Positions 7,753-8,156 of a DNA stretch of 8,156 nt are shown here, piece after piece (position 1 is the first letter of the stretch; the number at the start of each line of letters is the position of its first letter). Under the pieces are notes generated by a model. The model was not told where the DNA came from and did no database searches. It saw only the letters and a list, made by a program, of their open reading frames with translations. The DNA comes from Opitutaceae bacterium (GTDB lineage Bacteria; Verrucomicrobiota; Verrucomicrobiia; Opitutales; Opitutaceae): contig JAHFTI010000171.1 in the NCBI GenBank assembly GCA_023265535.1, positions 1 through 8,156 on the forward strand. Direction: 5' to 3'. The position numbers were made by a program, and so were the translations under genes.

Positions 7753-7831
7753 TCTGGTTGAAAGCCCCGTTTCCGCCTGTTCAAACCCGCCTGCTTAAGC
7801 CAATAAGGTCCCAGGCCCCCACCCCCTCCCC

Positions 7832-8156
7832 ATGCTCGATTCCTTTGTACAGGCGAACACGCTGCTGCCCTGGTTCTACCCCACGCTCTTCCTCGTGTTC
7901 GGGACCATGGTGGGCAGCTTTCTCAATGTCTGCATCCTGAGGATTCCCCTGGGCAAATCCATCGTGTTTCCAGGCTCGCATTGCGCCTGTGGAAAACCCA
8001 TCGCCTGGCACGACAATATTCCCGTCCTTTCCTGGATCCTGCTGCGTGGGCGTGCCCGCTGCTGCGGTGGAAGGTTCTCCGTGCGCTACCCCGCGATCGA
8101 ACTGCTGACCGGCCTGCTTTTCCTCGCCTGCTGGCTGCTTTTCCCGCTGGCCCAGG
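7832..8156 (+). CDS. pilD: Prepilin peptidase, N-terminal part (3' partial)
   Basis: An ATG at 7832 opens a frame that runs without a stop off the right edge; 108 residues are visible. They match the N-terminal domain of type IV prepilin peptidases: a first membrane segment (about residues 12-35) ending in GSFLNVCILRIP, then SHCACGKPI, HDNIPVLSWILLRGRARCC, and SVRYPAIELLTG leading into a second hydrophobic segment. This membrane enzyme removes the leader of type IV pilins or type II secretion pseudopilins and often N-methylates the new N-terminus. The catalytic aspartates (including GxGD) lie in the C-terminal domain, outside the window, so activity cannot be judged. The cysteine spacing is unusual: C51-X-C53 and adjacent C77-C78, instead of two CXXC pairs. 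The start is preceded by a pyrimidine-rich stretch with no Shine-Dalgarno site. The equivalent gene is called pilD or gspO elsewhere. Confidence 0.93.
   Translation, partial: MLDSFVQANTLLPWFYPTLFLVFGTMVGSFLNVCILRIPLGKSIVFPGSHCACGKPIAWHDNIPVLSWILLRGRARCCGGRFSVRYPAIELLTGLLFLACWLLFPLAQ

Noticed and set aside
7753..7831. TTGAAA at 7758 as a promoter, or the TTGAA/TTCAA pair as a hairpin, before the prepilin peptidase
   Set aside because: No suitable -10 lies at proper spacing, and the 5-bp stem has a long loop.

Overview
The window is GC-rich DNA with all genes on the + strand: the end of a GT4-type glycosyltransferase (1-968), one very large uvrA gene (1033-6732), a complete aroE (6832-7752) and the start of a prepilin peptidase gene (7832 to the right edge). 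It looks like an ordinary chromosomal segment. I see no tRNA, rRNA, CRISPR array, insertion sequence or phage gene.

The organism is most likely a GC-rich member of the Verrucomicrobiota, perhaps Opitutia-like, within the PVC superphylum. This is inference. It rests on the roughly 1,900-residue doubled UvrA (a tandem UvrA of this kind is known from Chlamydia and relatives), the aroE-prepilin peptidase order, the unusual cysteine pattern of the peptidase, and the absence of convincing Shine-Dalgarno sites before any of the three visible starts. I could not test it by search.

Layout: the glycosyltransferase (surface polysaccharide or LPS synthesis) ends at 968 and is followed by a clean 9-bp hairpin (979-1001) that probably separates it from uvrA. 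UvrA is two complete UvrA units fused head to tail, with four ATPase sites, joined by an Ala/Pro-rich linker near residues 978-996. The halves are not equivalent. Unit 1 keeps a long insertion between its zinc-binding Cys pairs but has a diverged UvrB-binding region. Unit 2 keeps the recognisable UvrB-binding signature but has lost most of that insertion. After a 99-bp gap comes aroE (shikimate pathway), then 79 bp later the prepilin peptidase (type IV pilus or type II secretion).

The genes do not form one pathway; they cover surface glycan synthesis, nucleotide excision repair, aromatic amino acid synthesis and pseudopilin processing. The most interesting object is the doubled UvrA and its apparent division of labour between halves. 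Nothing else suggests an undescribed multi-gene system.
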